From assembly GCA_051868045.1 (NCBI GenBank), contig JBJDZN010000041.1, positions 1-64,000 on the forward strand: 64,000 nucleotides of DNA, written 5' to 3'. The stretch comes from CAKSQF01 sp051868045 (lineage in GTDB: Bacteria > Bacillota > Clostridia > Oscillospirales > CAG-272). The notes under the pieces were generated by a model. That model searched no databases. It was given only the letters and a program-made list of their open reading frames with translations, and was not told the DNA's origin. Below are positions 9,310 to 17,814 of this stretch, one piece after another; the stretch's first letter is position 1, and each line of letters begins with the position of its first letter. A program made the position numbers and the translations under genes.

Positions 9310-10278
9310 TCACTGACCCACTTTCGAAAGTAATTTTTTGACCAGACCGTTGGCTCCGATCATGATCACGAACAGAACCGTCGCAATTGCTGACGCATAA
9401 CCAAGCTCGTAACGGGCTCCGCCATAGTCACCCAGGTGGTGGGTGATGGTCCATGCGCAGTAGTCAACCGACGGGTTGCCTGCCAGGGCATCCACGATTC
9501 CGCCGAAGCCGAAGGAGCCGGTGATCGCAAGGATCGCACCGAACATCAGCTGAGGCTTCATGTAAGGAAGGGTGACATACCAAAGCTCCTGCCAACGGTT
9601 CTTGACACCGTCCACCGCAGCCGCCTCATACAGGGAACGGTCAACGACCTGAAGACCTGCGATGAAGGACAGGAACGCTGTACCCAAAGAGGTCCAGAGC
9701 GCAACGATGATACACAGAGGCATGACATAGTTTGCATCCTGGAAGAAGGCAATGGGGGTATCAATAATCTCCAGATAGAGCAGCAGACCGTTTACATAAC
9801 CGTAGGAGTCGGAGGAGAATGCAACCGACCAGATCATGTAGACCGATCCCGCAATATTCGGGGCATAGAAGATAAGGGTTACGATTGCTCTGATCTTGGG
9901 GGAAAGCTCATTGATGAACCATGCCACAAGGAACGAAAGCAAATAAGATACGGGACCAGTAACCGCCGCAAAGATGAGCGTGTTCTGGCACGCAATGATA
10001 AAGATATCATCGTCCAGGAAGAGTCTGATATAATTATCCATAAATACGAATGTCGGAGGCTCCAACATATTAAATGTGGTAAAGCTCAGAACAAGCGAGA
10101 CAACAACGGGGATAATCGTGAAAGTCAGGAAGATGAGGTAATAGGGTGCTACCATGAGGTATGCAAACCAGTTCTTCTTCATTTCCTTGAGGGTCCATTG
10201 GAGCTTGGACATATCTTTTCTCGATACCGCACGTTTTACCTGCGTTTTCGGAGCCTTTTCTGCCGTTTTAGCTGACAC
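9310..10278 (-). CDS. Carbohydrate ABC transporter permease (MalF-type), first pair
   Basis: A 322-aa permease with a GTG start placed eight bases after GGAGAGG. The N-terminal 35 residues are basic and cytoplasmic, followed by the first span (WFAYLMVAPYYLIFLTFTII). The EAA loop reads YEAAAVDGVKNRWQELWYV, then TLPYMKP. It follows the giant solute-binding protein gene by 85 bases and is the likely direct partner of that protein. No nucleotide-binding subunit lies in the operon; Firmicutes often use a shared MsmX-type ATPase encoded elsewhere. Confidence 0.9.
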   Translation of the reverse strand: MSAKTAEKAPKTQVKRAVSRKDMSKLQWTLKEMKKNWFAYLMVAPYYLIFLTFTIIPVVVSLVLSFTTFNMLEPPTFVFMDNYIRLFLDDDIFIIACQNTLIFAAVTGPVSYLLSFLVAWFINELSPKIRAIVTLIFYAPNIAGSVYMIWSVAFSSDSYGYVNGLLLYLEIIDTPIAFFQDANYVMPLCIIVALWTSLGTAFLSFIAGLQVVDRSLYEAAAVDGVKNRWQELWYVTLPYMKPQLMFGAILAITGSFGFGGIVDALAGNPSVDYCAWTITHHLGDYGGARYELGYASAIATVLFVIMIGANGLVKKLLSKVGQ

Positions 10279-10363
10279 CTGCTATCCTCTCCTTTATTAT
10301 GGAATGAAATTATTTTCTCTTCCCTTCCGGAGCAGGAAAACTCCGGAAGGGATATTGCTCTGA

Positions 10364-13300
10364 TCAGTCGGTTGCCGTTTCGTCTTCTGTCGACTTATAT
10401 TGGCTGGCATCACTGTAATAGGTCATGTTGAACTCTTTCCTCTTACGGGTGATCTCGTCGTTGATTTCAGTGACATACGAAAGCAGGGACTCGGCAGGAT
10501 CTGCGTTGTTGTTATAAGCCGCAAGGAATGCGAAGCTGACATAACGGGTGATGATATATCCGCCGGGATACTCACGAACAGCAGACAGATTGGTGAACTG
10601 ACTCATCAGGTTCTTGTACTCGCTGGTGGTCCAGGAGAGCGAAGAAAGTGCGTTGACATTCGCGGTATTGTGCTTGGATACGGTTCCAAGGAGAGCCGTC
10701 AACTCGTTTGCATAGGACGACTGGTTCTTCTCGCCTACATACCACTTCATGTACTGCCATGCATTGTTTGTCTGCTCTTCCGTACGATCCTCATCGTACA
10801 GCATGATCATGGCGGTAATGCCGGAAACCGAGGTATTATTCATACCCGTGACATTACCCTCATCGTCGTACTGCAGCACGCCGGGCAGTGCGACGAATTC
10901 CCACAGACCCTTGATCTCGGTTGCATAAACAGACAGCTGAGTGTAGGTCGTGTAATCCATGATACCCAGAGGAATCTCACCGGTTCTGAAACGGTTAGCG
11001 AAATCGTAGGTGTAGGGGCACTTGTACTGAGTGAAGAAGGAGCACATGTAGTCGAATGCGGTAAGGGTGACATCCTCTTCAAAGCTGATCAGCTTACCGT
11101 TATCGGAATACAGATCACCGCCCATCTGGTAGTTGAACAGGTTCAGACCAGCCAGAGAGTTGGGAAGTGCAACCTCCATGTGGTTGTTCTGGAAAACAGG
11201 AAGAAGGGCAATCAGATCATCCCATGTCTGAGGAGGTTCAATGCCCAGATTCTGGAAGATGTCCGCACGGTAGAACATCATGGCGAAGGACTGGGTCTCA
11301 GGCAGACCGTAGAGAATAACATCGCTTCTGTCTGCCGCTCCGTCGCCGTTGTCATCAAACTCGCCGAACAGCTCCAGAGGCTCGATTGCCGCCTTGGTGA
11401 AATAGGCACCCGAAAAGTTTCCTTCTGCGTCAAAGGTTCCGCCAAGGTAGCCTTCGGTTTCGTCATACTGACCGACAACCTCTTCAAGTCCTTCCATATC
11501 ATTCAACGGCATGACCGCAGAACGTATTGCCCAGTTGATAACGTCACTGGAAGCGTGTCCCATGGAAACATCGGGACCGACGCCCGCAAGTACGGACGGC
11601 AGCAGCGATCCGGCGGCAACCAGCTTCAGCTCAACGGAAATACCGCTGTGAGTTGCATTGAAGTCGGTGTTGATCAGGTTACGAATGATCGTTGCCTGGT
11701 CACGACCCAAAGTCGTCCATACCTGAATGGTATTCTCGGGATCGACTTCTTCCAGCGAACCCAGCGTGTTATAGTCGGATACGAAGGAGCAGGCAAACTG
11801 AATAAGCTCGAACCAAAGTGCCTGGAAGAAATTGTCGTTTGCCTTATGGACCTTTGTCACATCCGTACCGGGAGCCTCAACGACGATGTAATCGACCTCA
11901 AGAGGCTGTTCAGCAGAAGTCTGCAGCCAGGTACCCAGCGTACCCAGGTTATCCTTCAGGTTGGTCAGGTTGGATGCGATCTTGTCCTCATCGGATCCCA
12001 TACGCTCCAGAAGGATTGCAACCTTTTCAAGGGTCTTTGCATGGGAACCGGTGGTGTTCATCATGGTTTCAAAGGCATCTGCAATATCCTGCAGCTCGTC
12101 AGCCTGACGAAGCAGTTCGTCGATGTCGTCGGGCATGATCCGGTAGAAGCCGTAGTCGGCGTTGGAGTCAGGCTCCGCACCGGTGATCATCAGGATCTTG
12201 ATGTAGATGGCGTTGACCGTGTTCATGGACGCTTCGACACGGCGGAGGATTTCAGCCATGTTGCCCAGCGACGCCTCAAGCTCAATGTAGTTGGCTCCCT
12301 TTTCCAGGTAGAAGTTGAGGGCAACCACATTTCCGTTTTCATCCTTGACACCGTTGTTCAGAGGAGCGACCTGCCAGTCATCGCTGTAGTTGAACTGGAG
12401 GTACCGGGCTTCGCTGAAGGGAACCTGTGCGGATTCGCCGTTTTCAATCATGCTTGCCGTTGCAATGCGGAGGGTTCTGGAGGAGAAGGTACCCTCCAGC
12501 ACGCTCTGTTTGAAGCGGAGGGTAATCTGATACCAGCCGGTCTCGGGGACTTCAACCGTCCAGCGGACCCACTGTCCGACATTCTCCCATTTCTCACCGC
12601 CGTCGCCGCCGATGGCATTCAGGATAAGCTGAGTAGGATCCTGAGGTTCGGTAATGTAAGAGGTACGGTCGTTGGTAGCGTAAACCGTATTCTCGGAAGT
12701 TGCCGTGGGGTACTCCGCCTGAATCTTCACGCCTTCACCGGTGTAATTGGGAGCATCCTTGTGAAGTTCAAGGTACTCTTCGTAGCTGATAACCGTGGAA
12801 ACGGGGATCAGCTCGATCTTTGCGACCGCCATACTCTCACGCTGTGCCTCCAGCTGAATGGTGTTTTCACCTGCTGCGAAGTAGAAGCAGAGAGCATCCA
12901 CATACTGACCGGTAGAATCGATTGCCGTGTACTCGGAAAGCTCGCCCAGTCTGACCTCATAGCCCAGCGCATCGACCGTAAAGACCTGATCGGTGGAAAG
13001 GATCAATTCCTTGTCCGCCTTAATCTCGTTACCGTTGATATCGTTCTGGTAAACCGGATATTTGGTACATTCGGCAATCGTTGCCTGGTCTACCGTTTCG
13101 CCGGTCTTGACGAAGGCAAGACGCTTGTTTTCATCCAGGGTTCTTTCAAGCACGTTGCCGTCAACATCCACATAGGTGTAGACGATCTCACGGTCCTTCA
13201 TGTACTTGTAGATCACGTTACCGTTGGAATCCAACTGGTAGGACTCTTCTTTATCCGCCCATGACTTGCTCATGGTCAGGAAGCGTGCCTCATAGAAGGG

Positions 13301-13792
13301 CAGACGCTCGTTGATATAGAAGGTACGCTCGATCGAGGTCGTTTTTGACGCCTCAGAGCCGGTAGAAACATTCAGTTCCTGAACGGGATAGTAGGTGATC
13401 TTCAGATTGTACATACCCTCAGCGGGAACCTGAAGCGTCCAACCAACAATGCCGTCGGCGGGGAGATAGAGAACATCCGTGCCGCCCTCAATGGAAAGCT
13501 TTTGGACACCGGTTGCATTGGTAATGTCGGTGTTATAGCCGGTAATCGAGTCACCGGAAAGGGTTACGGTTTCAGTTCCCGAGGGAATATCCACATACTT
13601 TGCCAGATACTCGTTGTAATCAATGGTAGCAAGCAACTGAGCAAGCGTCTGTGTTTCGTAACCTGTCGTTGAAGATGAGCCACTGTCGCCGGTGTCGGTT
13701 TCATCGCCGGAGATGCTGATCGTTCCGGGTGTAACAATCACCAATGCGGCAAGGATACCGGCGAGAAGCCTGGTCTTCTTGGTTTGTTTCAT
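10364..13792 (-). CDS. Giant extracellular solute-binding protein with N-terminal carbohydrate-binding-like domains
   Basis: A 1142-aa exported protein. A start at 13792 is supported by AAGGAGG nine bases upstream; an earlier in-frame start at 13825 would place the ribosome site inside the gene. A signal peptide opens it (MKQTKKTRLLAGILAALVI). Two beta-sandwich modules follow, each with the motif of CBM6/35-like domains (VGWTLQVPAEGMYNLKITY near residue 110 and VRWTVEVPETGWYQITLRF near 410). A helical linker covers about 560-660. The C-terminal half (about 700-1130) reads as a family 1 sugar-binding protein (TIQVWTTLGRDQATIIRNL, then GPDVSMGHASSDVINWA). Usual binding proteins are 400-550 aa, so this is two to three times normal. 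No lipobox is obvious. First gene of the operon. Confidence 0.88.
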   Translation of the reverse strand: MKQTKKTRLLAGILAALVIVTPGTISISGDETDTGDSGSSSTTGYETQTLAQLLATIDYNEYLAKYVDIPSGTETVTLSGDSITGYNTDITNATGVQKLSIEGGTDVLYLPADGIVGWTLQVPAEGMYNLKITYYPVQELNVSTGSEASKTTSIERTFYINERLPFYEARFLTMSKSWADKEESYQLDSNGNVIYKYMKDREIVYTYVDVDGNVLERTLDENKRLAFVKTGETVDQATIAECTKYPVYQNDINGNEIKADKELILSTDQVFTVDALGYEVRLGELSEYTAIDSTGQYVDALCFYFAAGENTIQLEAQRESMAVAKIELIPVSTVISYEEYLELHKDAPNYTGEGVKIQAEYPTATSENTVYATNDRTSYITEPQDPTQLILNAIGGDGGEKWENVGQWVRWTVEVPETGWYQITLRFKQSVLEGTFSSRTLRIATASMIENGESAQVPFSEARYLQFNYSDDWQVAPLNNGVKDENGNVVALNFYLEKGANYIELEASLGNMAEILRRVEASMNTVNAIYIKILMITGAEPDSNADYGFYRIMPDDIDELLRQADELQDIADAFETMMNTTGSHAKTLEKVAILLERMGSDEDKIASNLTNLKDNLGTLGTWLQTSAEQPLEVDYIVVEAPGTDVTKVHKANDNFFQALWFELIQFACSFVSDYNTLGSLEEVDPENTIQVWTTLGRDQATIIRNLINTDFNATHSGISVELKLVAAGSLLPSVLAGVGPDVSMGHASSDVINWAIRSAVMPLNDMEGLEEVVGQYDETEGYLGGTFDAEGNFSGAYFTKAAIEPLELFGEFDDNGDGAADRSDVILYGLPETQSFAMMFYRADIFQNLGIEPPQTWDDLIALLPVFQNNHMEVALPNSLAGLNLFNYQMGGDLYSDNGKLISFEEDVTLTAFDYMCSFFTQYKCPYTYDFANRFRTGEIPLGIMDYTTYTQLSVYATEIKGLWEFVALPGVLQYDDEGNVTGMNNTSVSGITAMIMLYDEDRTEEQTNNAWQYMKWYVGEKNQSSYANELTALLGTVSKHNTANVNALSSLSWTTSEYKNLMSQFTNLSAVREYPGGYIITRYVSFAFLAAYNNNADPAESLLSYVTEINDEITRKRKEFNMTYYSDASQYKSTEDETATD

Positions 13793-14079
13793 TTGCCATT
13801 TCCTCCTTAATAAATATGAAAGCAAATACGGTGCAGAACTCGGAATAGGTTGCAGAAAGTATTATAATAATGAAGAAAATTGTCGGGTATTCCGCACCCC
13901 GACCGACAAAAGTGAGCAGGACAGACCGTAATGGTTCTGCCGGCAAGCCGTCCGACGACCCCACGCAGCTTCTTACGCCACAATCCATATTTGCCACATT
14001 TGCATGACTCCGACAGTTCAGACATGAAACACCCGGCTTCGTGTCCGGATTTAAGGGAATCTTTCTTTGTCATGGACTT
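13793..14079 (-). other. Long 5' leader of the transporter operon
   Basis: About 280 bases lie between the predicted start of transcription (near 14073) and the ATG at 13792. They hold a possible second -10 box (TATAAT, 13866-13861) without a good -35, and no terminator or known riboswitch that I recognise. An 88-codon frame from an ATG at 14073 has no ribosome site and is not called as a gene. The length suggests space for RNA-level control. Confidence 0.4.
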
Positions 14080-14108
14080 ATCTTACCATAAATCAAAAAA
14101 AATGTCAA
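14080..14108 (-). promoter_or_regulatory. Promoter of the transporter operon
   Basis: Reading the minus strand, TTGACA (14108-14103) and TAAGAT (14085-14080) are 17 bases apart, with a T8 run in the spacer. It is the best promoter upstream of the solute-binding protein gene. Confidence 0.65.
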
Positions 14109-14600
14109 CACCCCTCGTCCGCCTCAAAACGCTCATTTCGCCACCCGAAAAGTTTTTTTTGGTTCATGAAAATTCCGTGAATTTTCTATTTTTCACACCG
14201 TTCCTGGCGTCTCTGCTTTTTCGCCGGTTTTCGATCTGCAAATTGTCAATGTTATTTACTATATTCTGCTGTTTTTTCTGGCTTTTCATTGATTATTTTT
14301 GGATATTCACAATTATTTCAAATAAGAGCAGTTTTTATTTACTATTTTGTGGTGATTGACAGATGAACAGACCGAGAACACAGCATTGGTAATTTTGCAC
14401 AATTTTCGTCCCGTTTTTTTTACGTCCTGTAAAATTGCACAAAAATCAGATGCAACCCGTGATTTTCCACAGCTCAGGCACTTTTCCACAGGAAAAGTGC
14501 CAACCGGGAGCAGCCCATGCCGTCCGGACGGCAACCTTCAACGGATTCCGTCCGCCTGCAAATTTTTTTCGAACCGATGCCCCTTTTTTAGAAAAAGCCC
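14109..14600. other. Intergenic AT-rich region without a recognisable gene
   Basis: About 490 bases with runs of T and A, no frame with a good ribosome site, and one perfect small hairpin (14477-14501). It separates the divergently transcribed transporter operon from the sigma-like gene. No RNA gene was recognised. Confidence 0.5.
14477..14501. repeat. Perfect 11-bp hairpin, loop ACA
   Basis: GGCACTTTTCC (14477-14487) pairs with GGAAAAGTGCC (14491-14501). There is no T-run after it on the plus strand. Its function is unknown; it may be an operator or an RNA hairpin. Confidence 0.5.
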
Positions 14601-14629
14601 TTGATTTTTCTGCGCAAATGTGCTATAAT
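14601..14629 (+). promoter_or_regulatory. Promoter for the sigma-region-4-like gene
   Basis: TTGATT (14601-14606) and TATAAT (14624-14629) are 17 bases apart, with TG at the extended -10 position. The predicted start near 14636 falls inside a perfect palindrome. Confidence 0.65.
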
Positions 14630-14660
14630 GCAAAAAAAGAACATTTGTTCTTTTTTTGCA
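14629..14660. promoter_or_regulatory. Perfect 15-bp palindrome over a transcription start (operator candidate)
   Basis: The arm 14629-14643 (TGCAAAAAAAGAACA) is the exact reverse complement of 14646-14660, with two bases between. It begins at the last base of the -10 box and covers the likely +1. As DNA it could be an operator. As RNA it would be a hairpin at the very 5' end of the message, which can stabilise a transcript; the second arm also ends in a T7 run, so early termination is possible. Confidence 0.5.
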
Positions 14661-14855
14661 TCCCGGAATAAGTCCCTGTGCGCCTTTCCGTAATCCCGTC
14701 CGACTACATTCACACCGCCCCGTGAGTCTCCGATTTGCCCTGATAGGATGTCCCGTTACGCCGCAAGGCAAAAGCGAAACAAACCCGTCTGCACCGCCCC
14801 GCAGACCAACCTGCATACATACTGCATATGAATTTGAATGAAAGGATGAACGATC

Positions 14856-15233
14856 TTGAACTGGATCTGTTATTTTGAAAAATACAAATCCGACCGCAAG
14901 CTGTTGGACGCCATTGAACTTGAAATTTTCCGACTGGAACGGCAGGGAAACGATCGGGAACGTCTCCGCAAGCTCCGTCAGACTTCCGAGACCCTTCGGG
15001 CAGGCATCCTTCGGGTGGAAGAACTGCTGGAGGGCTATGTTGCCGCCGCAAAAACGCCGAAAGAAGCCTCCCTGCGGGCGCAGGAGCAGTTATTCCTCTG
15101 CCTGCGCTATCAACAGGATATGACCATGGAGCAGACCGCCGAGGCAATGGATGTCAGCCGTGACACCGCTTATCGGATTCGCAAGCGGATCGTCGCCAGA
15201 GGCGACATCTTTTCCTCAACCCGCTCCCGTTGA
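14856..15233 (+). CDS. Sigma-70 region-4-like HTH protein
   Basis: A 125-aa protein with a TTG start placed after GAAAGGA. The nearest in-frame ATG upstream (14838) runs into a stop. The N-terminal 75 residues are charged and helical (coiled-coil-like). The C-terminal part (about 78-118) has the sigma region 4 / DUF1492-like helix-turn-helix: MEQTAEAMDVSRDTAYRIRK. There is no region 2, so it is not a complete sigma factor. Similar proteins occur in prophages as late regulators, but no phage genes lie nearby. It may regulate its own promoter or the following nucleotidyltransferase gene. Function is not established. Confidence 0.65.
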   Translation: MNWICYFEKYKSDRKLLDAIELEIFRLERQGNDRERLRKLRQTSETLRAGILRVEELLEGYVAAAKTPKEASLRAQEQLFLCLRYQQDMTMEQTAEAMDVSRDTAYRIRKRIVARGDIFSSTRSR

Positions 15234-15300
15234 TTTTTGAGCCTTTTCTTGTCGTAATCTTAACTTTTCGAAAATTTTTACATTAATTTCCAAAATCCTC

Positions 15301-15329
15301 TTTACAAACTGCCAAAAGTTTGCTATAAT
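15301..15329 (+). promoter_or_regulatory. Promoter for the UDPGP gene
   Basis: TTTACA (15301-15306), a 17-base spacer and an extended TGCTATAAT (-10 at 15324-15329). The leader is about 115 bases. Confidence 0.7.
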
Positions 15330-15449
15330 GAAAGAAAGGGTTCGACGGGATGCTGTTGTCCGCCCGATACCCATACGAAAGCAGACTGCGCCTTATCGGC
15401 TTGGCGGCGGTTCTGCATATTGAGAATGAGAAAGGTTAGGTGTCCACAA

Positions 15450-16676
15450 ATGAACTACAGTGAAGCACGCAAACTGCTGGAAGAACACGGTCAATCCCAT
15501 CTGCTCGCCTACTACGACGAACTCAACGATGAGTCCAAGGCTTCCCTACTCTCCCAGATCGAAAAGATCGACTGGTCTCTTCTGGATCTGCTGAAGAGGG
15601 AGGAAATGAAGGTAGAAAAGGGCGTTTTGTCCCCTTTGGGTGCCCTTGAAATCCCCGAAATCGAGGCAAACCGTGAAAAATTCGAGGCTGTCGGCATTGA
15701 CGCCCTCAAGGCTGAGAAGGTCGGTGCCGTTCTGCTGGCAGGCGGTCAGGGTACCAGACTTGGCTATGACGGACCCAAGGGAACCTATCCCATCGGCGTC
15801 AACCGCGAGCTGTACATTTTCCAGTGCCTGATCAACAACATGATGGACGTGGTCAAGCGTACCGGCGCATGGATTCCCCTCTTTATCATGACCAGCGAGA
15901 AGAACAACGATGCCACCGTCTCCTTCTTCAAGGAGCATGACTATTTCGGCTACGATGCCGGACACATCCGTTTCTTCATTCAGGAAATGGCACCCTCCGT
16001 GGACTACAACGGCAAGATCTATCTGGAGGCAAAGGACAAGATTTCCCTGTCCCCCAACGGCAACGGCGGTTGGTTCACCTCTCTGGTGAAGGCAGGCTAT
16101 CTGGATCAGATCAAGGCAGAAGGCATCGAGTGGCTGACCGTCTTTGCAGTGGACAATGTTTGCCAGCGCATCAATGATCCCGCCTTCGTAGGAGCCACCA
16201 TTGCCTCGGGTCGTGAGTGCGGCGCAAAGGTCGTCGCCAAGGCGAACCCCACCGAGAAGATCGGCGTTCTCTGTCTGGAGGACGGCAAACCCTCCATCGT
16301 AGAGTACTACGAGATCACCGAGGACATGAAGAACCTCCGGGACGACAAGGGTGAGCTTCAGTACAAGTTCGGCGTTATCCTGAACTATATGTTCAAGGTA
16401 TCCAAGCTGGAGGACATTCTGAAGGATTCCATGCCCACCCACGTGGTAGAGAAGAAGATTCCCTATCTGGACGAAAACGGCGTTCTCCAGAAGCCCACAA
16501 CCCCCAACGGCTACAAGTTCGAAACCCTGGTGCTGGACATGATCCATCTGATGGACTCCTGCCTGAGCTACGAGGTTGTCCGTGAGCGTGAATTTGCTCC
16601 GGTCAAGAACGCCACCGGCGTGGATTCGGTAGAAACCGCAAGAGAGCTTCTGAAGAAGAACGGAGTGGAAATTTAA
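15450..16676 (+). CDS. UDPGP-family UTP:sugar-1-phosphate uridylyltransferase
   Basis: A 408-aa enzyme of the eukaryote-like UDPGP type 1 family (UDP-N-acetylglucosamine/UDP-glucose pyrophosphorylase). The signature LAGGQGTRLGYDGPKGTYPIG lies near residue 95-115, followed by the family's later motifs for uridine and sugar binding (GNGGWFTSLVKAGYLD and FAVDNVCQRINDPAFVG). It would make a UDP-sugar for cell-wall or glycolipid synthesis in the cytoplasm. The ATG at 15450 is chosen because TTAGG lies nine bases upstream and homologues begin near MNYSEARKLL. The choice between GlcNAc-1-P and Glc-1-P cannot be made by eye; length and motifs fit the UAP1 branch slightly better. Confidence 0.88.
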   Translation: MNYSEARKLLEEHGQSHLLAYYDELNDESKASLLSQIEKIDWSLLDLLKREEMKVEKGVLSPLGALEIPEIEANREKFEAVGIDALKAEKVGAVLLAGGQGTRLGYDGPKGTYPIGVNRELYIFQCLINNMMDVVKRTGAWIPLFIMTSEKNNDATVSFFKEHDYFGYDAGHIRFFIQEMAPSVDYNGKIYLEAKDKISLSPNGNGGWFTSLVKAGYLDQIKAEGIEWLTVFAVDNVCQRINDPAFVGATIASGRECGAKVVAKANPTEKIGVLCLEDGKPSIVEYYEITEDMKNLRDDKGELQYKFGVILNYMFKVSKLEDILKDSMPTHVVEKKIPYLDENGVLQKPTTPNGYKFETLVLDMIHLMDSCLSYEVVREREFAPVKNATGVDSVETARELLKKNGVEI

Positions 16677-16689
16677 GCAAAATCATTCA

Positions 16690-16715
16690 GGGGAACTTTT
16701 TGAAAAAAGTTCCCC
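16690..16715. terminator. Intergenic hairpin after the UDPGP gene (dispersed family)
   Basis: An 11-bp stem (16690-16700 with 16705-16715) of the form GGGGAACTTTT...AAAAGTTCCCC. Closely similar hairpins occur at 26546-26582 and 34342-34373. The T-run lies within the stem rather than after it, so termination strength is uncertain. Confidence 0.55.
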
Positions 16716-16768
16716 ACTCGATGTTTGCTGTTTTTTGCCCTGAAACGGGCAAAAACGGCGGACTCGTC

Positions 16769-16797
16769 GGGGCAGTGCATTGCAAATGCACTGCCCC
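16769..16797. repeat. Perfect 12-bp hairpin
   Basis: GGGGCAGTGCAT (16769-16780) pairs with ATGCACTGCCCC (16786-16797), loop TGCAA. With the hairpin at 16690 it forms a tandem intergenic cluster between the UDPGP gene and a hydrophobic gene remnant. Confidence 0.5.
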
Positions 16798-16805
16798 TGA
16801 ATCCC

Positions 16806-16895
16806 CTCAAACGCCCGATCAAAATTGCCGTCGGAACGGTTGCTTATGTTATCGCCGTTGCCATCGGGGTTCTGATCGCTTGGGCAATGGGCTGA
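16806..16895 (+). pseudogene. Possible remnant of a membrane protein C-terminus
   Basis: One frame reads KRPIKIAVGTVAYVIAVAIG and on through another hydrophobic stretch to a stop at 16893-16895. This is a clear single membrane span preceded by basic residues, as at the end of a membrane protein. There is no start codon with a ribosome site: upstream the frame passes through the two hairpins. It may be the tail of a gene whose front was replaced by hairpin elements, or chance. The OGG-type gene ends on the other strand at 16910. Confidence 0.25.
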
Positions 16896-16909
16896 CCGTC
16901 GGCTCTGCG

Positions 16910-17773
16910 TTAAGGGTTATCCGTGCATCGACCGCCCGTCTTTCCCTCAATCCATCGCTCGTAGTAAAAGAGATACTGCTGGCAAAGTCCCGCATATCGC
17001 CCAAAATCGGGAGCTTTTCCCCTGCATTCGGGATAGTATTTGCCGAGGATCCGCTTGACCCAGACATCCACCGGGAAGGCATCGTCCTTTCCAAAGCCAA
17101 ACAGCAGGGCGCAGGACGCCACCTTGACCCCCACACCCCGAACCCTGCACAGCGTTTCAATCGCCTGCGGGGTGGGCAGTTTTCGGATCGCCTGAAGATC
17201 GAGGGAGCCGTCAGCCACCGATCGGGACAGCTCACGGATGTAGCCCGCCCGATAACCAAGCCCCAATGCCCGCAGATCGTCTTCGGATGCCGCAGACAGC
17301 TCGACAGGAGTAGGAAAAGCATGATCGCCGTCGGGCAGCCCTCTCCCGTATGTCCTGCACAGCGTTTCGATGATTTTTCGGATTCTTGCGATGTTGTTGT
17401 TCTGGGAGATCACGAAGCTGCACAGTGCCTCCCACGGCTCCTGCCGCAAAATCCGGATTCCCTTTCCTGCCTCCATAGCGGCGTCAAGATGGGCATCCCC
17501 CAGTGCGGACAGCTGCCGCCGGATGGCGGCATAGTCCTCGGACAACCCCAGATAGCCCATCCAAAGGCAGTCAAAATCCGATTTTGTGCAGCCGGGCAGG
17601 ATTACCCGATCGCCCTCTGCCTTCACCGACAGCCGCTTTCCGAAGGCGATTCCCGACCAGATTCCATCCTTTTTATAAAAGCGGAAGCACTGTCCGCAGT
17701 CAAAAATCAGATCGGGGTCAAAAGCATCCACCCCGGTCAGCTTCAAATCCTGTCCTATTTGTTGTACATCCAT
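16910..17773 (-). CDS. ogg: OGG1-type 8-oxoguanine DNA glycosylase/AP lyase
   Basis: A 287-aa base-excision repair enzyme. The N-terminal OGG_N domain has DCGQCFRF near residue 25-32, matching the family's GQxFRW. The helix-hairpin-helix region reads VRGVGVKVAS with the Schiff-base lysine at K217, followed by PVDVW with the catalytic aspartate at D236; the 19-residue spacing equals that of human OGG1 (K249/D268). SQNNNIARI matches the helix that holds the flipped base. It should remove 8-oxoguanine and nick the abasic site. It is monocistronic, divergent from the DUF6062 gene with a 41-base gap, so the two promoters must overlap. Confidence 0.92.
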   Translation of the reverse strand: MDVQQIGQDLKLTGVDAFDPDLIFDCGQCFRFYKKDGIWSGIAFGKRLSVKAEGDRVILPGCTKSDFDCLWMGYLGLSEDYAAIRRQLSALGDAHLDAAMEAGKGIRILRQEPWEALCSFVISQNNNIARIRKIIETLCRTYGRGLPDGDHAFPTPVELSAASEDDLRALGLGYRAGYIRELSRSVADGSLDLQAIRKLPTPQAIETLCRVRGVGVKVASCALLFGFGKDDAFPVDVWVKRILGKYYPECRGKAPDFGRYAGLCQQYLFYYERWIEGKTGGRCTDNP

Positions 17774-17814
17774 TGTAAACCGTCCATTATGTAAAGATTC
17801 AAGGAGAGTATGCC

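Noticed and set aside
10400..13264. A 954-codon frame opposite the giant binding protein
   Set aside because: Same mirror effect; composition is unlike any protein family and no ribosome site precedes it.
13807..14073. An 88-codon Cys-rich frame in the leader of the transporter operon
   Set aside because: Its ATG coincides with the predicted transcription start and there is no ribosome site; the composition looks random.
14356..14841. Several short frames between the transporter operon and the sigma-like gene
   Set aside because: None has a ribosome site or protein-like composition; they are rich in Phe/Pro/Arg as expected for intergenic DNA with T and C runs.
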